In this document: piece by piece, positions 1-7,925 of the stretch
Numbering within the stretch: the stretch's first letter is position 1
Layout: every line of letters starts with the position of its first letter
From: Glaciecola sp034112105
GTDB lineage: Bacteria > Pseudomonadota > Gammaproteobacteria > Enterobacterales > Alteromonadaceae
Length of the DNA stretch: 20,770 bases
Reading direction: 5' to 3'
Assembly: GCA_034112105.1 (NCBI GenBank)
Contig: JAWUVZ010000114.1
Coordinates: forward strand, 1-20,770
Program-made: the position numbers and the translations under genes
Notes under the pieces: model-generated
The model's database searches: none
What the model was told of the DNA's origin: nothing
The model's input: the letters and a program-made list of their open reading frames with translations, nothing else

Positions 1-283
1 CAGTCCACAGTATTTCTACTTTGACGTTTTCATGAAAATTTGCTGGTTTCGCGCCGGTAGATTTACGATGCATTACCATCGAATAAAACATAACACTAAA
101 CACTAATACACCGATAACTACGCAGATCCAAAACATCAACATATGTAAGTCATAGACTTCCAAACTAATGTCGCTGACACCGGGCCGCATGTTGAGGTCT
201 GAACGCTCTGCGGCGCTTGTCGCTATAGCTGAATTGCTAAACGCTAACATTACACCAATAAGCAATGTGGATATTCGATTCAC
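1..283 (-). CDS. coxB: Cytochrome c oxidase subunit II, N-terminal part (runs off the window)
   Basis: This is the first 94 codons of subunit II of the aa3-type cytochrome c oxidase, which carries the CuA site in its later periplasmic domain (outside this window). It starts at a GTG (283-281), preceded by GGAGAGGAG seven bases upstream. The translation begins with a signal peptide (about residues 1-25, hydrophobic core LLIGVMLAF). The recognisable subunit II segment NMRPGVSDISLEVYDLHMLM follows, then a first membrane helix (about 48-68, FWICVVIGVLVFSVMFYSM). After it comes HRKSTGAKPANFHENVKVEI, leading into the next helix. Because the gene runs leftward, the rest of a cox operon (subunit I, assembly factors, subunit III) is expected outside the window. 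The assignment rests on recall of the family's conserved N-terminal region. The copper ligands cannot be checked. Confidence 0.9.
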   Translation of the reverse strand, partial: MNRISTLLIGVMLAFSNSAIATSAAERSDLNMRPGVSDISLEVYDLHMLMFWICVVIGVLVFSVMFYSMVMHRKSTGAKPANFHENVKVEILWT

Positions 284-612
284 TCTGATACTCCTCTCCA
301 ATCTTCTTCGTCAAGTTGTTAATTTTTACCAACCAATATGAAGTTTTCGTTTAGTTTGTTATTTTTATGTAAATCAGCTTGTAATGATTAAACAAAGAGC
401 CTTCATAGTCTAGAGTTTTCTTAAAATTAGGTGGAATATCTTAATAGCGATTAATTTTTAAGCGTTACATTTACGCTTTTTTAACCTTTGGTCTAATTTA
501 AGTTCATTGATTACTGAACTAAACAGCTTTATGGACAAGAAAATCAGCCAATGGCCATTGCAGAGGTAATTAAAACAGGTAGACGTAATAAATTAGCCAT
601 CGACTTTAAACC
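284..612. other. Intergenic region between coxB and the lexA terminator, no convincing gene
   Basis: This AT-rich stretch should contain the coxB promoter on the minus strand, but no clear -35/-10 pair was found. On the plus strand there is a weak hairpin at 460-478 (AAGCGT, 7-base loop, ACGCTT) running into six T at 477-482. Its stem is only 6 bp and no plus-strand gene lies upstream of it. A 12-codon ATG frame at 531-569 (MDKKISQWPLQR) has no clear ribosome binding site and is not called as a gene. Confidence 0.5.
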
Positions 613-650
613 AAAAAAGCCGTTGTATATTGTTATACAACGGCTTTTTT
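613..650 (-). terminator. Rho-independent terminator after lexA (bidirectional form)
   Basis: A perfect 17-bp inverted repeat (613-629 with 634-650) has a TTGT loop and is flanked by A6 on one side and T6 on the other. It therefore has the hairpin-plus-U-tract form on both strands. It lies 28 bases beyond the lexA stop codon, so its main expected use is ending lexA transcripts. It would also block plus-strand reads into lexA antisense. Confidence 0.9.
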
Positions 651-678
651 ATTTTTGCAGTGCTAATTTAATCCAATG

Positions 679-1299
679 TTACATCCAATTTGAATTTCGA
701 ATAACACCTACAGCAATACCTTCAATATTAAAAGGCTGCGACGCTAAATCAACTTTGATAGGCGAGAACGCTTCGTTTTCTGCATGCAATAGCACTTGGC
801 TACCGCGTTTTTCAAAACGCTTTACGGTAACGTCGTCATCTACTCGGGCTACAACCACTTGACCGTTGTGCACGTCAGTTGTGCGGTGCACGGCAAGAAT
901 ATCGCCATCCATGATACCAATATCTTTCATACTCATACCCTCGACTCTGAGCAAAAAATCGGCGTTAGGCTTGAATAAATTAGGGTCAATTTTGTAATGA
1001 CATTCGACGTGTTCGGTTGCCAATATCGGTTCACCGGCAGCAACACGGCCAATCAACGGCAAACCTTCTTCCGCCTCATCGTCCAAAGCACAATTCAGTC
1101 TAATGCCACGCGACGTGCCTGGAATAATATCAATCACGCCTTTCTTAGCGAGTGCTTTTAAATGTTCTTCCGCGGCATTAGCCGACTTAAAACCTAAGTG
1201 ACGCGCTATTTCAGCACGAGTGGGCGGCATGCCCGAATCGATCATAGTGCTCTTAATAAGGTCGAGTACTTCTTGTTGCCTGGGAGTTAGTGGACGCAT
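679..1299 (-). CDS. lexA: LexA, SOS response repressor
   Basis: LexA binds SOS boxes as a dimer and represses DNA-damage genes. RecA filaments trigger its self-cleavage. The 206 residues match the usual length (202 in E. coli). The N-terminal winged HTH starts MRPLTPRQQEVLDLIKS and includes PPTRAEIARHLGFKS (about 25-39). The cleavage bond is Ala88-Gly89 in GRVAAGE. The catalytic serine is Ser123 in VEGMSMKDIGIMDGD and the general base is Lys160 in DDDVTVKRF, so the protein should be able to cleave itself. AGG lies six bases before the ATG. It is monocistronic, with a strong terminator after it and two LexA boxes before it, so it should be autoregulated. In E. coli lexA also sits close to plsB, but there both genes are not arranged in this divergent form with only the control region between them. 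Confidence 0.97.
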   Translation of the reverse strand: MRPLTPRQQEVLDLIKSTMIDSGMPPTRAEIARHLGFKSANAAEEHLKALAKKGVIDIIPGTSRGIRLNCALDDEAEEGLPLIGRVAAGEPILATEHVECHYKIDPNLFKPNADFLLRVEGMSMKDIGIMDGDILAVHRTTDVHNGQVVVARVDDDVTVKRFEKRGSQVLLHAENEAFSPIKVDLASQPFNIEGIAVGVIRNSNWM

Positions 1300-1306
1300 A
1301 AACAGC

Positions 1307-1322
1307 CTGTTTTTCTATACAG
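1307..1322. promoter_or_regulatory. SOS box 1 (LexA operator)
   Basis: CTGTTTTTCTATACAG fits CTGT-N8-ACAG, with both half-sites intact. It lies eight bases before the lexA start codon, just after the predicted transcription start, and would repress lexA. Confidence 0.92.
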
Positions 1323-1326
1323 TTAA

Positions 1327-1342
1327 TCGTAAGTATATACAG
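1327..1342. promoter_or_regulatory. SOS box 2 (weaker LexA operator)
   Basis: TCGTAAGTATATACAG keeps one perfect half-site (ACAG). The other half reads TCGT instead of CTGT. Its centre is 20 bp from box 1, close to two helical turns, like the paired boxes at E. coli lexA. It overlaps the predicted lexA -10 element. Confidence 0.75.
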
Positions 1343-1359
1343 GAAAAGGTAAATGGCAA
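1332..1359 (-). promoter_or_regulatory. Predicted lexA promoter
   Basis: Read on the minus strand, TTGCCA (1359-1354) is followed after 16 bases by TATACT (1337-1332). Each is close to the sigma-70 consensus. SOS box 2 covers the -10 element and SOS box 1 lies just past the expected start site near 1325. That layout is expected for LexA autorepression. Confidence 0.65.
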
Positions 1360-1500
1360 CGATCAAATCACTATTTGTTCAAAAACAACTCTGGAACAAA
1401 AAATAATACATAGAATCATGATTTGTATATAAACGAACTAAAGCAATGTTCAACTGTCATGTTATTATTATGACGTATTGATTTTTATCAGGAAGACTTC

Positions 1501-3936
1501 ATGAGTGGCGCACGCGCATTTTTTCGTCAAATAGTAACTTTGCCTATTCGTTGGCTCATATCGGTTAACAGCGTTCCCGCGAATATCGAAGCTGAATTAG
1601 GTATAGATAAAAAGAAACCGCTCTTGTACTTGATTCAAACAGAGTCCATCACGGATTTAGTTGCTTTGCAAAAGTCGGCTGCAGGTTTAGGCCTGCCTGA
1701 TCCAACAACATCAATCGAGTTCTTGGGAGAAGAACACAAACGTTGCTACTTTTTAACTCGACCTCAAAGCTTACTTTCAAGAAAAGTTAAGAAGACCGCA
1801 ATTGAAGACGTTTTCACCAACATGTTTCATTTGCATCGTGAAAACCCTGAACTTGATTTGCAAGTTGTCCCTGTTTTTATATCTTGGGGCAGGTCGGCCA
1901 GTAAAAAGTCCTCAGGCTTCGCTCAGCTTTTAGCGGACAGAGCATCTCCTAGTTGGTTAAGAAAACTCCTCATTGTTATATTTTTGGGACGTGACAATGT
2001 GGTCAGTTACAGTAAAGCAGTATCGACAAAACAGATGGGGCAACTACATGGTTCCAACCAGAGAATATCCCAAAAATTAGTACGAGTAGCGAGGACTCAC
2101 TTTCAACGTAAACGCCAAGTATTGAACGGCCCAACACTTTTAGAACGTTCAACCTTATATAACTCTTTGTTAGGCTCCGAATCAGTTAAACGAGCTATGA
2201 CTGACACCATGCGCCAAAAAAACATTAATGCTCAAGAGGCTAAAAAACTGGCCATAGGGTATATCGATGAAATTGCCGCGGACTATCGCGTTGGTCTAAT
2301 TCGAATAAGCGAACGCATATTAGGGCGCATTTGGAATAAAATATATAACGGTATACATGTCGGCCATGCTTATCGAGTTCGTGAGCTTGCCCAAAACGGT
2401 CATGAAATAATTTACGTGCCTTGTCATCGCTCGCACATGGATTACCTGTTGTTAACCTACGTTATTCACCACGAAGGTTTGGTAACACCGCATATTGCAG
2501 CGGGTATAAATTTGAACTTTTGGCCAGTCGGTAAAATATTCAGGCGCTGTGGTGCATTTTTTCTACGCCGCAGTTTTGCGGGTAATAAACTCTACACCGC
2601 GACCTTTAGAGAATACTTATAGCTACTATTTAACAAAGGATATTCAGTTAAGTATTACCCTGAGGGCGGACGCTCAAGGACGGGCCGTTTACTTCCTCCG
2701 AAAACCGGTATGTTAGCAATGACTCTGCAAGCCGCGCTCAAAGGAATTAACCGCCCTGTCTCTATTGTACCGGTTTACATAGGTTACGAGCATGTGATGG
2801 AAGTAAAAAGCTACCAGAAAGAGCTCAAAGGGAAGACTAAGAAAAAAGAGTCACCAACTCAGGTATTTTCCGCTATTCGTAAACTCAAGAACTATGGTCA
2901 TGGTTTCGTTAACTTTGGCGAGCCATTGCAAATTAATCAGTTCTTGGACAAGAACGTAGAAAATTGGCGCGAAACAACGCCGGATGATCCAGATAAGAAA
3001 CCGGCTTGGTTGACACCTGTGGTGAACAAACTTGCTGATGTCATTATGACCCGAATTAACCGAGCAGCGGCTTTGAACGGGACTGCGTTGGTTGCGTTGT
3101 GCTTGCTATCATCTAAAACTCACATTATGAGTGAGTCAGAACTGACCAGAGCGCTCAAAGATTATTTGGCATTATTGTCAAAAGTCCCTTTTAGTGATGA
3201 CTTTACGCTACCAGAAGAAGACGCTGAAGAAATGGTGCAAACAACATTGGCACTCAATCGATTCGAGCAGTCGACAGACCAATACGGAAAATTAGTGGCC
3301 GCCAAAGAAGGTAATGCGGCATTACTGACTTACTACCGAAACAATATTTTGCACGTCTTCGCCTTACCTAGTTTGATCGTAGCTGTGATTTTTAATCACA
3401 AGAAGACGGAGAAGTCAGCAGTCATTGACATGGTTACCAAGCTTTATCCTTTGTTGAAACGCGAATTCTTTTTGCATTATTCGCTGGCGGAGGCGCTAGA
3501 GCAAGCCGAAGCGCTTATTGCGCAAATGCAAGAGCAGGGGTTGTTGATGCAAAACGGTGACTTTTTATCACCTCCCTCGTCGAGTGACGACGGTTTCCAT
3601 TCTGCTTGGTTATTGAGTCGTGCGATGCAAGAAACATGGCAACGCTATGCTGTCGTCTTAAGAGTATTAGAAAAAGAAAAAACGATCGCCCGCTCACATT
3701 TAGAGAAGCAAAGCTGTCTTATTGCCGAGCGTCTTTCCACCCTCTACGGTATGAGCTCCCCTGAGTTCTATGATAAAAATGTACTGGGCTCGTTTGTGAA
3801 TGCACTGCGCGAAAACAAATTGCTAAACACCCTCGACAGCGGAACCTTAGAGTTTTCAGAAGACAGCTTGGCGCTAAAAAAAGCGATAATGGAATTAGTT
3901 TGGCCTGAAATAGCTCAGCATTTAGAAAGAATCTAA
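1501..3936 (+). pseudogene. plsB: Glycerol-3-phosphate 1-O-acyltransferase PlsB, interrupted by an in-frame amber codon
   Basis: PlsB is the inner-membrane enzyme that acylates sn-glycerol 3-phosphate to lysophosphatidate, the first step of phospholipid synthesis. The frame starts at ATG 1501 after AGGAAG (5-base spacing) and stays open in one frame to 3936 except for TAG at 2620-2622. Ignoring that codon gives 811 codons, the normal family length (about 807 in E. coli). Block I (CHRSHMD, His309-Asp314) and block II (GAFFLRRSF, from 351) lie before the stop. Block III (EGGRSRTGR, from 388) and block IV (PVYIGYEHVME) lie after it. The 29 codons between the stop and the next ATG (2710) are well conserved. 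An independent product from 2710 would lack block III, so neither fragment alone should be active. No frameshift or other lesion was seen. Possible explanations are a sequencing error, a recent nonsense mutation, or stop-codon readthrough/suppression. Confidence 0.93.
2620..2622 (+). other. In-frame TAG stop inside plsB
   Basis: Codons read GAA TAC TTA TAG CTA CTA TTT AAC AAA GGA. In E. coli PlsB the matching residues are Glu-Tyr-Leu-Gly-Glu-Leu-Phe, so the amber replaces a Gly-like position and the next codon is Leu where Glu is expected. The frame is unchanged on both sides. Confidence 0.9.
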
Positions 3937-3941
3937 CAGCG

Positions 3942-3962
3942 AGGGCAGATTAGTTCTGCCCT
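3942..3962. other. Hairpin between convergent plsB and ilvA, overlapping the ilvA stop
   Basis: AGGGCAGA (3942-3949) pairs with TCTGCCCT (3955-3962) across a five-base loop. Neither strand has a good T run after it, so it is at best a weak terminator shared by the two genes, whose stops are 13 bases apart. Confidence 0.45.
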
Positions 3963-5545
3963 GATAAAAATAAGCGATATGCGGGATTGTCTCGATGTTC
4001 ATGCATATCAAAACCGAGTTCGCTCACGTGCAAGTCAAATAATGCTCGCTTGTTGTCATCAATATCAAAACCAGCTAAAACTAAACCTTCAGCCGCACCA
4101 TGATTGCGATAGTGAAACAGAGTGATGTTCCATTGTTCACCTAATTTTGTTAAAAAGTGCATTAGCGCACCGGGATATTCAGGGAAGGCAAAAGAGAATA
4201 TATGTTCGTTAATAGGCTCTTGAGGCTTACCACCGACCATATGTCTAACGTGTAGCTTTGCCAACTCGTTATCCGACATATCGAAACAGTCATAGCCATT
4301 TTTATTTAGTCGCTTTAACAGTGCTTGGAGTTCTGTCATGCCGCGCTTTAACTTAACGCCAACAAAAATATGTGCGTTGTCACTTTTTGCGTAGCGATAA
4401 TTGAATTCGGTTATTGTTATACCGCCTAACATTGCACAAAAAGCCTTGAAGGAGCCTTTTGCTTCGGGGATTTTCACAGCAAAAACAGCCTCTTTTTGCT
4501 CACCTAATTCACAGCGTTCCGATACATATCGTAGTGTATGAAAATTAATGTTCGCACCGCACAAGACACCCCCAATCACCGCACCTTGGAGCTTATATTG
4601 CTTGGTGTATTTGCGAATACCTGCTACCGACAAAGCGCCTGCGGGTTCAGCTATAACCCGCGTATCATCAAAGATATCTTTAATTGCGGTACAAATTTCA
4701 TCATTGGTTACGGTAATTACATCATCTAAATATTCTTGGCATAATCTAAATGTTTCACTACCAATAGTTTTTACCGCGACACCATCTGCAAAAATCCCGA
4801 CGGTAGGTAAAGTAACCGGAGCGCCCTTTTCCATCGCCGCGATTAAACACGCAGACTCAACTGACTCCACACCAATAATTTTAATATCAGGGCGTAACTG
4901 TTTTATGTAAAGAGCAATTCCAGCGGCCAAACCCCCACCACCGACCGCCACAAATATGTATTCCAGATTGGGGTTTTGCTCAAGCATTTCCTTCGCTATA
5001 GTTCCCTGTCCTGCAATAACATCCGGATGATCAAAAGGTGGGATCATGGAAAAACCATTTTCAGCACATAGCTTTTTAGCTAGGTCACTAGCCTGATCAA
5101 AACTCGTGCCCGACTGCACTACCGTGACATTGTTACCGCCAAAACGTTTTACCGCCTCAACTTTAATATCGGGAGTCGTTTCGGGCATTATAATGGTTGC
5201 TTTAATATTTAACTTTTTTGCAGCATAAGCAACACCTTGCGCATGATTACCAGCTGAAGCAGCAACAATTCCAGCCGCCTTTTGTTCGTCACTGAGTTGG
5301 CGAATACAGTTATACGCTCCGCGAATTTTGAACGATTTGACCGGCTGTTGGTCCTCCCGCTTCAAATAGACTTTGTTTTTAAGCTCCATGGATAGGCTAG
5401 CGAGGTAATCTAGGTCTGAATTTATAGCCGCTTCATAAACTGGAGCGCACAATATTTTAGTTAAATATTGATAGGGCGACATTTTTCCCGTGACTATTGG
5501 AGCACTTGAACCTGCGTTATTCATATTTACGTTACTTGACGACAT
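3950..5545 (-). CDS. ilvA: Threonine ammonia-lyase (threonine deaminase), biosynthetic
   Basis: This PLP enzyme converts L-threonine to 2-oxobutanoate and ammonia, the committed step to isoleucine. It is normally inhibited by isoleucine and activated by valine. It has 531 residues (E. coli 514). The catalytic domain carries the PLP lysine Lys73 in PVKSFKIRGAYN, SAGNHAQG (97-104) and the phosphate-binding GGGGLAAG (202-209). Two C-terminal ACT-like regulatory domains follow (roughly 345-531; KEAVFAVKIPEAKGSFKAF and EHIFSFAFPEYPGALMHFL). Their presence marks the biosynthetic, allosterically controlled form rather than the catabolic TdcB. The N-terminus is a little longer than in E. coli, and the upstream signal is weak (GGATT about six bases away), so the start is less certain. 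Internal ATGs at codons 8 and 22 have no better signal. The gene stands alone, away from ilvGMED, and has a long structured leader. Confidence 0.95.
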   Translation of the reverse strand: MSSSNVNMNNAGSSAPIVTGKMSPYQYLTKILCAPVYEAAINSDLDYLASLSMELKNKVYLKREDQQPVKSFKIRGAYNCIRQLSDEQKAAGIVAASAGNHAQGVAYAAKKLNIKATIIMPETTPDIKVEAVKRFGGNNVTVVQSGTSFDQASDLAKKLCAENGFSMIPPFDHPDVIAGQGTIAKEMLEQNPNLEYIFVAVGGGGLAAGIALYIKQLRPDIKIIGVESVESACLIAAMEKGAPVTLPTVGIFADGVAVKTIGSETFRLCQEYLDDVITVTNDEICTAIKDIFDDTRVIAEPAGALSVAGIRKYTKQYKLQGAVIGGVLCGANINFHTLRYVSERCELGEQKEAVFAVKIPEAKGSFKAFCAMLGGITITEFNYRYAKSDNAHIFVGVKLKRGMTELQALLKRLNKNGYDCFDMSDNELAKLHVRHMVGGKPQEPINEHIFSFAFPEYPGALMHFLTKLGEQWNITLFHYRNHGAAEGLVLAGFDIDDNKRALFDLHVSELGFDMHEHRDNPAYRLFLSGQN

Positions 5546-5743
5546 TATTAATCCAATTTTGATTGCTCTCGCACAGTGGCTTTTGTGGTGCTGCTAACTT
5601 GTCATTTTTTATCAAAGCCAAGTTCGACCTCTGTGCGTTAAAACTTGTATGTTGTTTGCTAACCGACTCAATCCATCACTTTTGCAAGCTTATTTGTGGA
5701 CCTAAGGCAAGGTAACAGTTAAAAAATAAGGGCGTTGAAAACG

Positions 5744-5770
5744 AAAAAACCCTCTTCAATTGAGGGTTTT
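5744..5770 (-). terminator. Intrinsic terminator in the ilvA leader (possible attenuator)
   Basis: A 9-bp stem (AAAACCCTC 5746-5754 with GAGGGTTTT 5762-5770) has a seven-base loop. Read on the minus strand it is followed by six T; on the plus strand by only four. No annotated minus-strand gene ends just before it. It sits about 200 bases upstream of ilvA and points towards ilvA, so it may be a premature terminator in the ilvA leader or the end of a short RNA. Confidence 0.7.
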
Positions 5771-5793
5771 GTGGATTCGGAGAATACACTGCT

Positions 5794-5870
5794 CCCTCGC
5801 TCAACCATCTGCATTACACATTTCTTGTGCATGTCGAAGTTGCGAAGATGCTTGAAAATTGTTGATTCAT
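5794..5870 (-). promoter_or_regulatory. Candidate ilvA leader: short reading frame and antiterminator segment
   Basis: Read on the minus strand, an 18-codon frame starts at ATG 5870-5868 and stops at 5816-5814. It encodes MNQQFSSIFATSTCTRNV, with three Thr, one Ile and one Val. After it, GAGGG (5798-5794) can pair with CCCTC, the left arm of the terminator, which would prevent terminator folding. This order (small peptide, competing stem, terminator, biosynthetic gene) resembles amino-acid attenuation. No good ribosome binding site precedes the ATG and the peptide is not strongly rich in branched-chain residues, so this is a hypothesis. Confidence 0.3.
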
Positions 5871-6007
5871 ATTGTCGTCACGTTCTCAATGTGCCTCAAT
5901 TCATAGTGCTTCGCAAGCACTTCTTGAAAATACTCTCATAAAGGACAGCTGCTTTTAGTACGTCCATCAAATACGCTATGGCAATTAAAATCAATAGGAT
6001 TTAACGC

Positions 6008-7723
6008 ATGTCTTTATCTATCGTTTACACTCGCGCAAATTTAGGTGTTGAAGCGCCCCTAGTGACAATTGAGGTACATTTATCGAATGGATTACCCGCG
6101 TTTAACTTAGTGGGATTGCCTGAAACCACGGTAAAAGAATCGCGAGACCGAGTGCGCAGCGCTATCATTAACTCTGATTTTGAATTCCCGTCAAAAAGAA
6201 TCACGGTGAATATGGCGCCAGCGGACCTGCCAAAAGGGGGCAGTCGCTTTGACTTAGCCATCGCTATTGGTATTATTGCCGCTAGTGAACAACTCAAAAG
6301 AGTCGATTTAACTCAATACGAATTTGTCGGTGAGTTAGCATTGTCCGGTAACCTACGCCCAATACAAGGTGCCTTGCCGATGGCGTTTGCAGCTTCCAAA
6401 TCAAACCGGCAATTGGTGCTACCAAAAAGTAATGGCGATGAAGCGAGCCTGGTTAGTTCAGCACAAATTATCGCGGCAAATTCACTCACTGAGGTCTACT
6501 TGCACTTATGCAACAAACGTAAAATAGCGTCCCACATAACTACGAAAGCAAAAGTGACCCCCTCTACCTACGGCGACATGTCTGAAATTGTTGAGCAACA
6601 GCACGCCAAACGGGCGTTAGAAATTGCAGCTGCGGGAGCTCACAACATCTTGTTCTTTGGACCCGCAGGCACAGGAAAAAGCATGTTAGCCAATAGATTA
6701 CTATCTATTATGCCCGAGCTGGATGAGGAATCGGCTTTGACGTCAGCCTCCATTCGTTCAATTTCGGGTGATATAATTTGCCCATCTACTTGGCGTAATC
6801 GCGCATTTAGACAACCACATCATACCTGTTCAGCTATTGCACTTGTGGGCGGCGGCAGCTATCCAAAGCCCGGAGAAATTTCACTAGCACACAAAGGTGT
6901 TTTATTTTTAGATGAGTTGCCTGAGTTCGGAAGACACATACTAGATGTGTTGCGCGAGCCGATGGAAACCGGGGAAATTAACATTTCACGTGCAGCGCAA
7001 AAAGTCGTTTATCCAGCTGATTTTCAATTGGTCTGCGCAATGAATCCAAGTCCAACTGGCGATATAGATGACCAACGCGCCAACCCCGATCAAGTACTTA
7101 GGTATTTGAATAGAATTTCTGGTCCTTTTCTCGACCGTATCGATTTACAAGTTAATGTACCCAAAATTGACTTGAGCAAAGCGCTAAAAATAAAGCACCA
7201 ACGCAACTCTGTCCTCGAGGTTTCGCAAAAGATTACAGGACCTAATATTCACCTAATTAAATTGGCCGCCAATTCGCAACTCAACTCATCTGTTGACCGC
7301 CACGATGTTAATTTACGACGCGCCAGCACTCATGCTAATAGCCCGCACTCAGAACAATCGAGTAACAAACAGAGGAGTCCCACTGCCGCGCAATTAGTTA
7401 ATAATGAAATAGAGACGAGCGAAATTGTGAAACGTCGGGTGATCGCAGCACAACAGCGCCAGTTGGAGCGCCAAGGTAAGTTGAACAAAAGCCTAAGTGG
7501 TAAGGAGATTGAGCAGTATTGTCCATTGAGTGAAACTGAAAGCTTATTTTTGAGTAAGGCGATGCAAAGTATGAATTTGTCGATGCGTGCCTATCACCGC
7601 ACAATGCGAGTAGCGCGAACCATTGCTGACTTAGACTGTGTTGAACGTGTGAATCAACAACATTTGGCCGAAGCCTTAAGTTTTAGGGGCTTTGACCGCA
7701 TGTTAAATGAACTCACTGAATAA
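6008..7723 (+). CDS. comM: YifB/ComM family Mg-chelatase-like AAA+ ATPase
   Basis: In naturally transformable bacteria ComM is a hexameric helicase that drives branch migration so incoming DNA can be integrated. In E. coli the homologue is called YifB. The N-terminal Lon-protease-like fold region includes NMAPADLPKGGSRFDLAIA (about 68-86) and VGELALSGNLRPIQGALP. The AAA+ core has Walker A GPAGTGKS (218-225), HHTCSAIALVGGG, Walker B GVLFLDELPEF (297-307) and the sensor region NRISGPFLDRIDL (368-380). The Mg-chelatase C-terminal helical part is present (SGKEIEQYCPLSE to RMLNELTE). At 571 residues it is longer than E. coli YifB (506). The extra length is a polar Ser/Asn/Gln-rich segment at about 391-470, between the AAA+ core and the conserved VKRRVIAAQQRQLERQGK. 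AGGAT precedes the ATG by seven bases. The gene converges on the HTH gene with one base between their stops. Confidence 0.93.
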   Translation: MSLSIVYTRANLGVEAPLVTIEVHLSNGLPAFNLVGLPETTVKESRDRVRSAIINSDFEFPSKRITVNMAPADLPKGGSRFDLAIAIGIIAASEQLKRVDLTQYEFVGELALSGNLRPIQGALPMAFAASKSNRQLVLPKSNGDEASLVSSAQIIAANSLTEVYLHLCNKRKIASHITTKAKVTPSTYGDMSEIVEQQHAKRALEIAAAGAHNILFFGPAGTGKSMLANRLLSIMPELDEESALTSASIRSISGDIICPSTWRNRAFRQPHHTCSAIALVGGGSYPKPGEISLAHKGVLFLDELPEFGRHILDVLREPMETGEINISRAAQKVVYPADFQLVCAMNPSPTGDIDDQRANPDQVLRYLNRISGPFLDRIDLQVNVPKIDLSKALKIKHQRNSVLEVSQKITGPNIHLIKLAANSQLNSSVDRHDVNLRRASTHANSPHSEQSSNKQRSPTAAQLVNNEIETSEIVKRRVIAAQQRQLERQGKLNKSLSGKEIEQYCPLSETESLFLSKAMQSMNLSMRAYHRTMRVARTIADLDCVERVNQQHLAEALSFRGFDRMLNELTE

Positions 7724-7724
7724 A

Positions 7725-7925
7725 CTAAGTACTCTGAGGCGCTTGAAAAATCGCTTCTATCTGCATGTCAAAAAGCTTTGCAGCTTTAAATGCAAGAGAC
7801 AAACTAGGGTCGTACTTACCTTTTTCTATTGCAATAATGGTTTGCCGCGAAACATCCAATTCTGCGGCAAGGTCGGCCTGAGTCCAATCGCGTTCAGCTC
7901 TCAATACTTTAAAGCGATTTTTCAT
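7725..7925 (-). CDS. Small XRE-type helix-turn-helix transcriptional regulator
   Basis: A 66-residue single-domain DNA-binding protein of the Cro/XRE family, of the short kind often paired with a membrane protein gene. The five-helix fold is almost the whole protein. The HTH is TQADLAAELDVSRQTIIAIEKG (split here as helix 2 TQADLAAEL, 15-23, and recognition helix VSRQTIIAIEKG, 25-36), followed by YDPSLSLAFKAAKLFDM. There is no ligand or sensor domain. Its ATG overlaps the end of the preceding membrane protein gene in an ATGA junction (7922-7925), so the two are translationally coupled. Its stop is one base from the convergent yifB stop, with no clear terminator between them. Its targets are unknown; regulation of its own operon is a usual arrangement for the family but is not shown here. 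Confidence 0.88.
   Translation of the reverse strand: MKNRFKVLRAERDWTQADLAAELDVSRQTIIAIEKGKYDPSLSLAFKAAKLFDMQIEAIFQAPQST

Larger units (their letters stand above)
5546..6007. other. Intergenic region between divergent ilvA and yifB
   Basis: These 462 bases hold the ilvA leader elements described separately and a perfect short hairpin at 5905-5921 (AGTGCTT, CGC loop, AAGCACT). A 68-codon plus-strand frame at 5735-5941 runs through the terminator and the leader and has no recognisable domain, so it is not called as a gene. AGGAT at 5996-6000 is the yifB ribosome binding site. No tRNA was found. Confidence 0.5.

Noticed and set aside
460..482. Plus-strand terminator in the coxB-lexA gap
   Set aside because: It has only a 6-bp stem in AT-rich DNA with no plus-strand gene before it. 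It is noted within the gap entry only.
531..569. A 12-codon frame (MDKKISQWPLQR) between coxB and lexA
   Set aside because: It is too short, has no convincing ribosome binding site and no known leader-peptide match.
551..862. A 103-codon plus-strand frame across the lexA terminator
   Set aside because: It covers the perfect terminator stem and lies antisense to lexA. Its residues do not resemble any family.
2710..3936. Separate functional gene starting at the ATG after the plsB stop
   Set aside because: Conserved PlsB residues, including the EGGRSRTG block, lie upstream of this ATG in the same frame, and no ribosome binding site precedes it.
5771..5810. A possible minus-strand tRNA 3' end (TGGATTCGGAG)
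   Set aside because: No T-arm consensus, anticodon stem or acceptor pairing could be built around it.
5735..5941. A 68-codon plus-strand frame upstream of yifB
   Set aside because: It runs straight through the terminator hairpin, has no recognisable domain, an odd Cys/Leu/Arg-rich composition and no ribosome binding site.
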